Origin: Sorex araneus
Lineage: Eukaryota; Chordata; Mammalia; Eulipotyphla; Soricidae
Direction: 5' to 3'
Assembly (NCBI RefSeq): GCF_027595985.1
Contig: NC_073304.1
Span: 45,009,637-45,073,636 of the forward strand
Length of the DNA stretch: 64,000 nucleotides
Every line of letters starts with the position of its first letter. Positions within the stretch are counted from its first letter, which is position 1. A program made the translations under genes and the position numbers. The notes under the pieces were generated by a model. That model was not told the DNA's origin, ran no database searches, and saw nothing but the letters and a program-made list of their open reading frames with translations. Of this stretch, positions 1-52,915 are shown piece after piece.

Positions 1-310
1 GAGGTATCTGGGTTTGATCCTACATCTACTACCTCCACTACCCAGCCACTGCCAAGCTCCAGGCCGCATTCCGAATACTCAGGCCAAACCTCACGCATGA
101 GTGAAGCCCCACAGAACCAGGTAAAGCAGAACTTTGCAACCTTGGACTCCAGGCTCCTCTGTCTGCCTCCTCCAATCTCCAGCGCTCCAGGGATCAGACC
201 CAGACGCCTCACCCTACCGGAACCAGATAAATACCTCACTGGCAGACCTCCACTACCTCCACTACCCAGCCATCTCCACGCTCCAGGCTGTTTTCCAGAC
301 CACGCGGACA
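1..310. repeat. C-rich segment with internal repeated units at the window edge
   Basis: A 36-nt block at 31-66 recurs at 255-290 with few changes; both copies begin acctccactacccagcca. A second short motif, gaaccagrtaaa, occurs at 115-126 and 220-231. Composition is much richer in C than the neighbouring intergenic DNA. It may be the end of a tandem array or an unrecognised repeat starting outside the window. Frames through it are open for 60-70 codons but resemble no protein I know. Confidence 0.45.
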
Positions 311-415
311 CTTAATACCCATTTTCCATAATTTTCGCATCATATTTGATGGGGTTCAAATATTGTGTGAACCATGGGAACACTTGTAAGGGCTATTGAA
401 GGCTGCCGTAAAAGC

Positions 416-772
416 CTCCATCCCTCTTGGAGAGCCTGGCAAGCTACCGAGAGTATTCTGACTGCATGGCAGAGCCTGGCAAGCTACCCGTGGTGTATTC
501 GATATGCCAAAAACAGTAACAATAAGGGTCCTCATCCGCCTGACACCAAGGCATCAAAAATCAGATGGGCCGGACACGTAATTTGATTCAGAGATGACTG
601 CTGGACTAGAGCTGTTATCCACTGGATTCCACAGGATGTCAAAAGACCTCGTGACCGAGCAGATATCATTGGGCTACACTAGCACGTGACAGGGACGAAT
701 GGAGACGTTACTGATGCCCGCTCGAGCAAATTGAAGATCAACAGGATGACAAGTGATACAAGGGATACAAAA
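416..772 (+). mobile_element. Family B SINE head fused to RTE LINE 3' end
   Basis: Positions 416-553 match the body of family B SINEs (two gcctggcaagctac motifs, then gatatgccaaaaacagtaac). From about 554 the sequence becomes the last ~215 nt of an RTE reverse-transcriptase gene, translatable as KASKIRWAGHV, a stop, then a frame containing DRWTRAV-like and WIP-like residues. It ends with the tail gcccgctcgagcaaattg and a short GATA-type repeat. The fusion point suggests template switching or an ancestral intermediate. No reading frame is intact. Confidence 0.75.
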
Positions 773-1718
773 TTAGAGTGCTTGTTTTGCTTTTAGGAGC
801 ACTGGGTTTGATTTTGGCACTGTATGATTTTCCCAAACAATGTTGGAAATGACCCCAGAGCATTGAACTAAGCCAGGAGTAGAACATCCAGGTATGGACA
901 AAACACCAAAAGGAAAAATGAGGGGGGAAATAATGGAAAACCTTTGCAATTTTTTGTGCCTGAGTTTTTTACCTCTAAATTCACATGTGATTAAAGATCT
1001 AGTACAGAATGTGGGAAATAACCTCCAGGGGTTAGTGACATGGATGAAGTTAGAGGGAACGAATGAAATGGTGCTCATTGCCACTTACAGTGGGCAAGCT
1101 AATGGTCCTGCACAGGACAGTATCCTAAGGAAGAGGGGAGCAAAGGCCTCACTCCTGCCCTCCATCGTCAAGCAGGTTGAAGAAGGCTTCACATTTATGT
1201 GCTTTATAGACTTTGCACACCTTAGGGGAAACCAACTTGCTTGGCTTTTTAAATAGTTAATCAAGAAACATTTGTTCTTCTGACCATTTGTTCTTCTGAC
1301 CATACTTATTGTGTTTGAAAGATCTTGTAGCATATTCAAAGAAACATGGCTAAAATAACTTTCCCAGAATTCAGGCATTTGTCTTATTTTCAACTCTAGG
1401 CACTAGGACCAGCTTTCAGTTGGAGCTGCACATGATGTATTCTGGACTTCACTGGGATTTATCATGGAGCCTGTCCTATATAAATAGAATGGAGAATGAG
1501 ACCTACCTAGAGTTGACTTGGAATGATAACTTTAGTACCATGAAGGAGCATTCAAATATGAATTCCTAGGTTTTTACTAAGCTGGTTTAAAACTTGGTCA
1601 AGTGGAAGCTTACCAGAAGTACTATTTGTAATAGAAACTTATTTATTTTATTTGAATTTAATAGAAGTTAAAGCATATGATGCAAATATGAAGGACATTG
1701 TTTTGAAAAATATGTATT
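773..1718. other. Unique intergenic sequence, no gene recognised
   Basis: AT-rich intergenic DNA without a recognisable repeat. A frame of about 120 codons at 894-1256 has no similarity I recognise and no promoter context, and is taken as chance. Confidence 0.5.
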
Positions 1719-1850
1719 GGGGCCAGAGTGAAACTACAGTGGGTAGGACACTTTGTCTTTCACAAGGCCAACTGTGTTCCATCCTTTGAATTCCATATAA
1801 TTCCCTGAGCAGTGCCAAGAGTGCCCAAAAACAAAATAAAACAAAATAAA
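1719..1850 (+). mobile_element. Family A SINE, diverged and shortened
   Basis: It starts ggggccagagtgaaactacag and continues with the SINE head and part of the body (ccctgagcagtgccaagagt). It ends in an aaaacaaaataaaacaaaat tail. Many substitutions suggest an old copy. Confidence 0.6.
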
Positions 1851-1933
1851 AGATAAGAAATAAAGAAAGAAATATCTGTATTATGATTCTTCAGAGAAAT
1901 AGGAAATACATATATGTATATATACACATATAT

Positions 1934-2129
1934 ATTTTTTATTTTTTTATTTTATTGAATCACTGTGAGATAGTTACAAGCTTTCATGTTTGGGTTACAT
2001 TCTCACAATGATCAAACACCCAAAAAATATGGAACGCTTCACGAATTTGCATGTCATCCTTGCTCAGGGGCCATGCTAATCTTCTCTGTATCATTCCAAT
2101 TTTAGTATATGTGCTGCTATAGTGAGCAC
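1934..2129 (-). mobile_element. U6-L1 chimeric retrogene insertion
   Basis: Read on the minus strand, a near full-length U6 snRNA copy (2129 to 2022) is joined directly to the last ~85 nt of a shrew L1 3' UTR (2021 to about 1934). The L1 part includes gatcattgtgagaatgtaac and ends in an A/T-rich tail. This matches the known class in which L1 reverse transcriptase switches template from L1 to U6 RNA. Flanking acacata motifs at about 1924 and 2131 could be target-site copies, but they lie in low-complexity sequence. Confidence 0.8.
2022..2129 (-). pseudogene. U6 snRNA pseudogene
   Basis: The reverse complement begins GTGCTCACTATAGCAGCAC and continues with the U6 core (ACATATACTAAAATTGG, GATACAGAGAAGATTAGCA, TGGCCCCTGAGCAAGG). 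It ends GTGAAGCGTTCCATATT plus Ts. It differs from the canonical sequence in the 5' stem (the cttcgg loop region reads actata) and at scattered sites such as GCGCAAGG to GAGCAAGG. With no U6 promoter sought or seen and an L1 fusion behind it, it is a retrocopy and not a functional gene. Confidence 0.9.
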
Positions 2130-2768
2130 ACACATACTTATATATTAACTAGTAGAAAACACACAGAGATATATATGAGAAATTTATAGGAATTGGACCA
2201 CATGATTATGAAGGCCAAGAAGAACCCCAATCCATTATCTTTAGCTGGAAGAGCATATGAGCAAATGGTAGAATTCATTGTGTGCCCATAAAGAGCAAAT
2301 GGTAGAATTCATTGTGTGTCCAGAGGCTTGAGAGCAAGGGTGGAGGCTGGAACAGTGAGTACCACTCCTGACTGAACTGGAAGGGCAGTAGGACCAGGAA
2401 CACTGATGTTTGATGTTGGGGGCAGAGGATGGATGTCTCCACTCAAGCAAAGGGAGGGAATTGACTGTTCTTCACTTCCTTTGTTCTACTCAAGCTGTCA
2501 ACAGACTGGATGACTCCTATGCAGATTGGGGAGAGAAATCTTCTGTACCCAGTTTGCCAATTCAAACGCCAGTCTAATTGTTTCCCTCAGAAACAGCGTC
2601 ACTAATTATTTGCATCTTTTAGTCCAGTCATGTTGACACATAAAATTAACCAGCACAATAAGTAGTTGTTTCTTCCACCATCAGCAATAGTTCTTTAACA
2701 ATTCTTCTAACATTAAAAAGAAAAATCTTAAAGTCCATGAAGAGGGCTTGTTTTCTTTAATACCCAGT
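2130..2768. other. Unique intergenic sequence with a short tandem duplication
   Basis: No gene or known transposon recognised. A 26-nt segment at 2259-2284 is repeated exactly at 2293-2318 (period 34), a local tandem duplication. Confidence 0.6.
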
Positions 2769-2769
2769 T

Positions 2770-2935
2770 TTACTTTAAGAAATAATATTAGGGACATAGA
2801 GATAGTACAGAGATAAGGCATTTACCTTGAATAAAGCAGACTCTGGTCCCTCCCCAGTATCACATATGATCCCTTAAGTAACACCAGGCGTGATCCCTGA
2901 GCACCAGCAGGTGTGGCCCAAAATAACAACAATAA
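2770..2935 (+). mobile_element. Family A SINE, old copy
   Basis: Head gagatagtacagagataaggca, body gatcccttaagtaacaccag, and end ggtgtggcccaaaataacaa follow the family A order with heavy divergence. Confidence 0.6.
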
Positions 2936-3069
2936 TATTGTCTCACTTTGTGAAGACTCAAGATTGTGTCCATCTTTCTCCAATGCACATTTTATATTGC
3001 CCATCTTTTTATTATTGAGTTATTTTATATATTTTTCTTATATCTATTCTTTATATGTTCTTGATACTT

Positions 3070-3168
3070 GCCGGGCTTTCTGAGAGGGGCAGAGGAATCG
3101 AACTTGGGTCAGCCTCGTGAAGGCAAATGCCCTACCCTCTGTGCCCCTTTCTCCAACCCCTTTCTCCC
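3070..3168 (-). mobile_element. Family B SINE head fragment
   Basis: It holds only the tRNA-like end, read in reverse: ctgagaggggcagaggaatc, gaacttgggtcagcc, aaggcaaatgccctacc. The body and RTE tail are absent. Confidence 0.65.
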
Positions 3169-3297
3169 ATTCTTTATGTTGAATTTTATCTTTTTTCATT
3201 GTGACTTTTGAGTAAAAGCCATTTTTAATTTTGTTTAACTCTAGGTTATCTTTATTTTCCTTTTTGTTATCTCTCCTTTTGCTATTATTAGAAGTCT

Positions 3298-3410
3298 AAT
3301 TGGACTGAAGAGAAAGTGCAGCAGGTAAAGCTCTTGTCTTATATACAATAATCCTAGTTTGAATCCCTACCACTGGATATGGTTCAAGGAAGATCCAGGA
3401 AGAGAAAATT
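3298..3410 (+). mobile_element. tRNA-derived SINE fragment, old
   Basis: Weak match to the SINE head (cagcaggtaaagctcttgtc, then tagtttgaatccctacc, the B-box region). The rest has decayed. Confidence 0.4.
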
Positions 3411-3757
3411 AATTGCAAAATACAATGTCAAAAAGATTTATGCCTATGTTTTCTAAAGTTTTATAATTTGTTTTTATATTTAAGTTTTTGCTTTTTTGAG
3501 TTACTACTTGTGTATGGTGTGAGATGTGTGAGATAGATGTTCTACATAGCTATATAATTGTCCTGGTGGCATTTGTTAAAGAGACTTCTTAAAACTACTT
3601 AATTATTTTGGTATACTTGTAGAAAAGGATTTGGACATAAATATAAGTATTTATTTTTTGTAAAGATATATGATTGTATCAAATCTTCGATGTATTCTCT
3701 TTCATATGTTGAGTTCTCTTCCTCAGGAACTACAGTGATCATGCTATGCTACATCAT

Positions 3758-4009
3758 AGTATCACTGTCACTGTCATCCCACTGCTCATTGATTTGCTCA
3801 AGCAGGCACCAGTAACGTCTCCATTGTGAGACTTGTTTTGTTACTGTTTTTGGAATATCGAATACACCATGGGTAGCTTGCCAGGCTCCGCTGTGTGGGT
3901 GAGATACTCTCAGTAGCTTGCCAGGCTCTCCGAAAGAAATGGAGGAATTGAACCCAGGTCGGCAGCATGCAAGGCAAATGCCCTATCCACTGTGCTATCA
4001 CTCCAGCCC
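3758..4009 (-). mobile_element. Family B SINE, full length, with 12-bp target duplication
   Basis: Complete element in reverse: tail tcactgtcactgtcatccc, RTE-like segment tttgctcaagcaggcacc, body, then tRNA-like head ending ctatcactccagccc. It is flanked by exact copies of atgctacatcat at 3746-3757 and 4010-4021. Confidence 0.92.
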
Positions 4010-4021
4010 ATGCTACATCAT

Positions 4022-4824
4022 CCCTGTCTTTTATTCTGTATTCATTTTCTTTCTTCTTATCAGTGCTTTAATTTTTCAACCTGGAATTTAAGACATTCTG
4101 ACCTGCTCCATGAGCTTTTCTTTCTGGTTGGAATCTTTGTCTTCCACATGCTCTGTTATTATTATTATTATTTTCCCACTGTTTAATTTTCTCTTGGCTG
4201 TTGTATGTTTGCACAGTTGCCATGCTGTTTACCCATCTTCTGTGAATGTCTAGTTTGACTGAGCATGACCCTTGTCTTTATCATTACAGCAAAAGCCCAC
4301 AGATTTTGCTATGTTGGCTACAGTTTACAGTGTAAGTGGTCTGTGCTATAGTCCTTCCTCTGTGAGATTATCTGAAGGCTGGGACAGTGTTTACCTCGGC
4401 TCCGTCTATTCTCCACTAATGTTCTCCTTTTAAGCGCCTACCAGTTCATTTGAGATGGTATTAAAGATCTTCAATGAGACAGGTGACATATACTCTTTAC
4501 TTGTCATAAGGTTTGGAAAAATCTCAACTTAGTGTGGTACCAGGCGTGTTGTTCTTTTCTATCCAGAGTTTTCCAACTCTGTGCTGAAAGTCTTCTATTT
4601 TTCTCTCTGAATCATTACCTTTCTTTTTAGTCAGAAGAGATTCAGTTTGCTTTTCCCTACCTTGGAGGAATTTGGAGACACCTCAGGATTTCTTTGACTC
4701 TATGTACCTAGTTCTGGAAGTTAGCAGTGAAATAAACACGCCACTCCTTATAGACCTTTCCATTTTGAAGTTGGAATTTCAAATATGGAGTCTTCCTCAA
4801 GTGCACTTTTAAATTTTGCTTTGT
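4022..4824. other. Unique intergenic sequence
   Basis: T-rich non-repetitive DNA; no gene, RNA or recognised repeat seen. Confidence 0.5.
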
Positions 4825-4976
4825 TTTGGGGTCACATTGGAGGTTCTGGAGGTCCTGGGACAGGGGAAGCTCTTCCTTGCAAGGTGCTTCTGTGCCATGG
4901 GAGAGTGGGGAATCCAGCCAGGGCTCTCATATGTACCACATGCTCTCTAGCCCTTAGAGCAATCTCTCTGGCCCAG
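4825..4976 (-). mobile_element. tRNA-derived SINE, old and rearranged
   Basis: Begins ttttggggtcacattggagg and ends gagcaatctctctggccc, matching the two ends of a family A element in reverse. The interior is strongly diverged. Confidence 0.5.
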
Positions 4977-5821
4977 AAACTTGTTTGTGTTTTTTTTTTT
5001 CATTAAGCATTGCTAAATGCTTATTATAAGTTTACCTGTTAGCATTGACAAGTACTATGCAATGTGCAATGTACATTTTTGTAGCCCTGGGGTAATCAAT
5101 CTTTGATTCTGTATATCTTACTCTACTGTCTATGTTCTGCTACTGGTCAAGCAATGAGTTAAAAAAAAATTCATGGGTTTCTTTGCTATAAAGCAACTCT
5201 CAGGTTGAGTTCAAGGTGAAAATTGAATGGATCTCTTCATGGATTAAAGATAAAGATGTCATTGAAATTTCTGGCTATTAGGGCCCATAATTTTACTGTT
5301 GAGCCATTTTATGCTAATAAATAATGTGGATAATATTCTTCTTTGAATTTCTTTCTTTCTTTCTATGTCAGTTTCTGCTTAAAACCACCCCTGCCAAACT
5401 GCCTTTATTTCACTGTTAAACTGTTTCTAGATTTTGGCCATTTAAATATCTCCCCCCTCCCTGGCCTTGTGTTGGTCATTTTACCACTTCTTTGTATTAC
5501 CTTTAGACGGTTCCCTTAAAAATATAGAATAAAACAGACGCCTTGACAGGCAATTGGCAATAATAGTGCTGATGCCCCATTGGTAGAGAATGTTGCTTTT
5601 TAGGGTAAAATTTCATGACAAATTGTCCTTGTAGATAGAATATAGTCAATAGCTAATTAGTGAAATCAAGTAATAGTTGATTAGTTAATATTTGCAAATG
5701 TTTTTAAAAGAAAGTAAAGGATTGCCACACACAATCTTTTTTAAAATTAAAAAAAATCTTTTTGAAGAGTCACGATTTACAAAGTTACACAATCTTATTG
5801 AAATCCCTCCATTAAAAATGT

Positions 5822-5975
5822 CTTTTGGGGGACCACACTCAGTCATGCTCAGGGGCTACTGCTGGTTCTGCCCTTAGGTATTACTCCTGGAGGGCTTGGG
5901 AGACTGTATGTGGTGTCTGGATGGGTCACATGCATGAGAAGCACTCTACTCATTATATTATATCTCCATTCCCTT
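5822..5975 (-). mobile_element. Family A SINE, old copy
   Basis: Reverse body gaccacactcagtcatgctc, ggggctactgctggttctg and tattactcctggagggc are recognisable. The head is degraded. Confidence 0.6.
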
Positions 5976-5984
5976 ATTTATCTG

Positions 5985-6085
5985 GCTTTTGGGTCACACC
6001 TGGTGGTGCTCAGGGATCATTCATAGCAGTTCTCAGGGGACTATGTGCAGTGCCTCGGATGGAAGCAGAGTTCACCATACCACAA
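5985..6085 (-). mobile_element. Family A SINE fragment
   Basis: Tail-side half only: ttttgggtcacacctggtgg, tgctcagggatcattcatag, then loss of similarity before the tRNA-like head. Confidence 0.6.
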
Positions 6086-6272
6086 GTTAAATACTGAAAC
6101 CCCTTCGGTCCTCGCTCTCCTGCCCCTCCTGAGACTTTTAATACCAATTTCATATATCAGAAAATCAACACCAGTAACTCAGGAGGTGCAAATCACAAGA
6201 TGCTAATTTGTATGTGTTTTAAAACTTACCTTTGGCATTATGAAACAATTTCTCAAGCGAGGATAACGTTCA

Positions 6273-6770
6273 CTTTAAAAAAAATTTATTAGTAAATCAT
6301 GGTGAGGTACAGTTCATAAGTACAAACTTATGAACTTTCATGTTTGTATTTGGTTTACATCCCTCCACCAGTGCCCATTCTCCTCCACCGATGTTCCCAG
6401 TGTCCCTCCCACTACCCCAACCCCCACCATCCCACCCTGCCTCTGTGGCAGGGCATTCCCTTTTGTTCTCTCTCCCTTTGGGTGTTGTAGTTTGCAGTAG
6501 AGGTATTGAATGGCCATAGTGTTTGGTCTATAGTCTATTTTTGGTACTCGGTTTTTAACCCGAGTGGGTTCCAACATCCTCTACTAGGTGTTCCCTTCTC
6601 TGTCTCTGCTGCCTTTTCCCCTAACATGTGAGGCCAATTTCCAAGCTGTGGGGCAGACCTCCTTGTTCTTATCTCTACTACTCTTGGGTGTTAGTGTCCC
6701 ATTCTGCTACTTTATATTCCACATATGAGTACGATCTTTCTATGTCTGTCTCTTTCTTTCTTTCTGACTC
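6273..6770 (-). mobile_element. L1 3' UTR, 5'-truncated
   Basis: It shares the order seen in other L1 ends here: A-rich end, ctttcatgtttgtatttgg, ccctccaccagtgcccattc, a C-rich stretch, then ttgtagtttgcagtagaggt. It continues toward the ORF2 end with acatatgagtacgatctttc. No coding part is intact. Confidence 0.75.
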
Positions 6771-7105
6771 ATTGAAAACATTCACATTTTAAATTCAAAA
6801 GACAACAGACAAAACAGAGGTCATTTTTTAAGAATCCATTGAATAACATTTCACAATTTGTACACACAACTGAGAAAAGGAGTTTACTTAGCGCGTCACT
6901 CCAAAACCTGGAGCTCCAAATCTCCAGGGTTGTGTTGCCACAAAAACGCAAATGCAAATGAGACTCAAATGAAACTCTCAGTCTTTTTTTTTAAATTTGC
7001 AAATCAATTTCTCCTGGGTCAAAGGTCTGGTCATCACAAAACATTGCCCTCCTACACCAGGGGGCCTCATTATAGTCACTCCCTCTGGGGGCAGCCAGAA
7101 GATTC

Positions 7106-7200
7106 TGGCAAGTGGCATATATATATATGCATATATGTGTGTATATATGTGTATATATAACATATATGTATACACACATATAACACACACACACACACCT
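7106..7200. repeat. TA/CA microsatellite
   Basis: Alternating (AT)n, (GT)n and (AC)n runs; the sequence is close to Z-DNA and cruciform-prone types. It lies next to the family B element that follows. Confidence 0.9.
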
Positions 7201-7204
7201 TTCA

Positions 7205-7462
7205 GAGAAACCGGCAAGCTACCCAAAGTATCTCTTCCTGCACGGCAGAGCCTGGCAAGCTACCTGAGGCGCATTCTATATGCCAAAAACAGGAACGATA
7301 GGTCTCATTCCCCCGACCCTGAAAGAGCCTCCAATCACTGGGAAAGATGAGTAAGGAGAAGCTGCTAAAATCTCAGGGCTGGGAGGAATATAGACATTAC
7401 TGGTGCCCGCTCGAGTAAATTGAGGAATAACGGGATGACAGTGATACCGTGACAGTGATGTG
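7205..7462 (+). mobile_element. Family B SINE, long-body variant
   Basis: After gatatgccaaaaacag-like sequence this copy has ~85 extra nt (attcccccgaccctgaaaga ... ctaaaatctcagggctggga). It then enters the RTE-like end ggtgcccgctcgagtaaatt and a cagtgatacc tail. The tRNA-like head is missing. The extra segment also appears, in part, at the fusion junction of the element at 416-772. Confidence 0.8.
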
Positions 7463-7504
7463 TCTATGTGTCTATTATATGTAAAGGTAGATTTATTTAT
7501 TATT

Positions 7505-7668
7505 TATGATTTTCGGCCACATTTCGAGGTGCTCAGAAGCTACTCCTGGCTCTGTATTCATTGGACATTCCTGACGGTGCTTGGGGACCATTGCCAGGGC
7601 CCGATTGAACAAGGTGGGTCGCATGCAAGTCAAGCACCTTAACTTCCGTACATCTCTTCGACCTCGTT
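7505..7668 (-). mobile_element. Family A SINE, old copy
   Basis: Reverse order cggccacatttcgaggtgct, ctactcctggctctgtattc, gacggtgcttggggaccatt, tcgcatgcaagtcaagcacc. Divergence is clear throughout. Confidence 0.7.
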
Positions 7669-8011
7669 GCACATATTTTTAACCAACGAACCTCAAGAAT
7701 TTCAGCTCCTACGATTCTCTACCTTCTAAAGCATAAAACTGGTTTCTTTGTCTACAGTTTTAGGCCGGTCGGGCCCCCGAACCCCGCCCCACGTGTCTGC
7801 GAGAACACCCAGAAAATCTCCTGGGACGAGTGGTCCCCGCCTTGCTCTAAGAGACGGTACCGCCCAGGTGCCCAAACTGTGCCTCGCAGCCCCGAGTTTC
7901 CAGCCCCTTTCAGATTCGATTCTCCGGGCCACGGTCTAGCTACCTCTGCAAGTCTGGGAGCTTCTTCTCACCAGAGGTCCCTGCCGAGCCCGGCCGCGCC
8001 CCCCTCCCGGG

Positions 8012-8140
8012 CACCGCCCCCTATCCAATGAGCGGCAGAGGGCTGGGAGAGGGGGCGGGGAAAAATCCGTGACGCACGGACGTTCCGGCCAATGGGGACG
8101 CTCCGCGGCGCCGGCCGAGCTGCCAGCCCATAAATAAGAG
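8012..8140 (+). promoter_or_regulatory. GCH1 proximal promoter
   Basis: In order: reversed GC box ccgcccc (8014-8020), CCAAT (8025-8029), GC box gggggcgggg (8051-8060), CRE-like tgacgca (8070-8076), CCAAT (8089-8093) and TATA-like cataaataag (8129-8138). A CRE-like site next to a CCAAT box is the known cAMP-responsive arrangement of mammalian GCH1 promoters. The TATA-like box predicts a start near 8160. Confidence 0.8.
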
Positions 8141-8159
8141 GCGCTGCCGCGCTTGGTAA

Positions 8160-8284
8160 ATCCCGACAGTCCGTGTCTGGGACCCGTTTGCCTACCTTCC
8201 GCAGGTGACTCTCCGCTGCCAGCGAAGTTGAGTTGCAGCTCCTGCAGCACCCCTGGGTCCATACTGAGCGGCAGCGGCGGGTGC
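8160..8284 (+). other. GCH1 5' UTR (start estimated)
   Basis: The start is placed about 25-30 nt after the TATA-like box. The GCH1 frame stays open upstream of the ATG to about 8153, but contains no in-frame ATG before 8285, so 8285 is the natural start. The exact start site needs transcript data. Confidence 0.55.
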
Positions 8285-50823
<42,539 letters not shown>

Positions 50824-52915
50824 CTCCAGCGTATGACTGGGATGTTCCAGATCTTGTCGCCAGTAGTGTTGTTTGGTCTTACTTGTTTGTATGTTCTATT
50901 TTTTAGTTGTTACACACGTGAACATTATTCCTTGCCACTGATTGTGTTTACTAATTATTTATACCAAGTCAAATAAAATAATTAATTAAAGGTGCACCCT
51001 CTACTTTCTTCTTGCCACCTTTTAGTGGCAACATTCAAGTAAATTTCTGAAAGTGTAAGTTATATGCACAAAACCACTGTCACTCAGATAACCCGAAAGA
51101 TTAAGGGAAAAGATATCATCAATTTTGTTTGAATAATATAGTCATCTGATTCATAGGAGTGTTGGGAACCAGCCAATACACTGGTTCTTTCCTACCCCCC
51201 ACCCCCAAAATGGTATAGTATGTAAAGTAATGTATTTGTGGTGTATAGCATTGCGCTGCCAATTCAAAGTCCAGTTGCTCCACTTTCAATCATGCTTATT
51301 AAACCACCTGTGACTCTTTGTTGTTGTTGTTTTATTTATATTTTAACAATCCAGTTTAATGTTAGTCACTGAGAAAAGGTGGTAGAATATGTTTTGTATT
51401 TCACTGTGAGTTAAAAAAAAAGGCACACTTCTACCTTTTATTCTTTAAAAAATTCAAGTACAGGGAATTAGTTTCTGGAGTTGTTTACGACTATATTCTC
51501 ATGTCAACATACAGGGATTTAAACACTTAACTCTCTGTGCCTTGATGAGAATATGACATCATTTAGGTCATAGTACCTTTGCCTTTTTAATAAAGCCATT
51601 ATTTTGTAAGTCTTAGTATCAACACTGAAAATAACTCGCCCTCACATTTTTACCTTTAGCAATTTCTAGGGAGTTTACTTTGTGCGTTCCTTATAGATGG
51701 CCTCAAATATTTATTTTTTTTAACTTATTAAATATTTTTCTAATTTCCAGAAATGTTTGCAAGCGTCTCCCCCACTTTCAGGTCTGCAGAACCCCCCACA
51801 ATCGTGAAAGAATGCAGGATGAACAACCTGTACCCTGCAATGTGAGCTATGTCCAATGTCAAGTGAAAGTTAATGTTTGCTGGAATAGTGAGAGTGCACA
51901 GTGATTTTCTGGAATTACTGGAAAATACTAGAATATTCTACTGATTTATTTTGTGGCCCAAAGGGTCCTTGTCTTCAGTCTAACTGTTCAAGTAGTTGAA
52001 GTCATTTAGCCCAAGAAGCTGTTGCCTTACCAATGGTTATCTTAAAATTTCCTCCAGTGGTGTAGTGTGGCCAAGTTGCACCAAACCAACCACCAACAAA
52101 AACCAACAACCTCACTTCCCCACAAAATAACATGAACACAATGATGTCATGGAAAAGTCTCTTTCATCGATGTTGTACTCTTCACGTTTGTGCTATTACT
52201 GTAAGAAAAGTTAGCTACAGTGCTTGCTTTAAATTCTGCAGTCCTGTCTCTGCTTCTTTGATGCTGCTTGGCTTATAAGGGCAAGATGGTCAGGGTGATT
52301 TAAAAAAGAATCTCCTCTACTTTTGTTTTTTATATTCTTCAATATTTGGAGTTTCTAAAGTACTTTGTGATTGACTTTGACTTCCTTTTAAAATCTATCC
52401 TGATATAAGCATGATCCTGCTTAATATCTGGACATTTAGAAGTAGAATGAAGTACTTGACTCATGCTTGGTGTTTAAAAGTAAAAACAGGTATGACTCAG
52501 AGGACCAAAGAAATTGTTAGATATAAATTCATCTTTCTGAGGTTGATTGTATTCCTTTTTAATGACTCTTTGTTCTGACATTCCCTAGAAGTGTACTCAT
52601 AAAGGTTTTATGTGTCAATAGGCTATTTTCTTCTTGGTGAATGTGAAGTAATTCCCTTTTCTGTTCTCTGGTCCATAAAACTTCAAAATTACCTTCTCAT
52701 ATCCATGGCCTTGAGTCCCTTTGGGGGATTTTTAAGACTTTAATGAATTTAAATACACTGTTCATTAAGTTGTTTGAATTTAATGTATGTGTGTATATTC
52801 CTGCAGTTGATTCTATTTAAATTATTAAAGTGTTAAAACTTTGTTCTTGTGAAAGTAGTATTTTTTTAACTATCAGTGAAGATATATAAATAAATCTAAT
52901 TATTCTGTTTTAGCG
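50824..52915 (+). other. GCH1: GCH1 3' UTR (end estimated)
   Basis: About 2 kb free of SINEs and L1, in contrast to flanking DNA, consistent with exonic sequence. Poly(A) signals: aataaa 50972-50977, attaaa 50985-50990, aataaa 51589-51594, attaaa 52824-52829, aataaa 52889-52894. The first pair would give a short transcript of ~180 nt UTR; the last pair gives the ~2 kb form typical of mammalian GCH1. The true end needs transcript data. Confidence 0.65.

Noticed and set aside
894-1256. 120-codon open frame
   Set aside because: No recognisable domain, no promoter or splice context, and no similarity to known proteins; typical of chance in mammalian intergenic DNA.
3758-4009. Functional tRNA genes at the SINE heads
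   Set aside because: The tRNA-like heads belong to high-copy SINEs with bodies and target duplications; acceptor stems are not maintained.
8153-8284. N-terminal extension of GCH1
   Set aside because: The frame is open but has no in-frame ATG, and the upstream residues do not match the GCH1 family; the ATG at 8285 gives the expected start.
51680-51904. Open frame after the GCH1 stop codon
   Set aside because: Falls inside the 3' UTR and resembles no protein.
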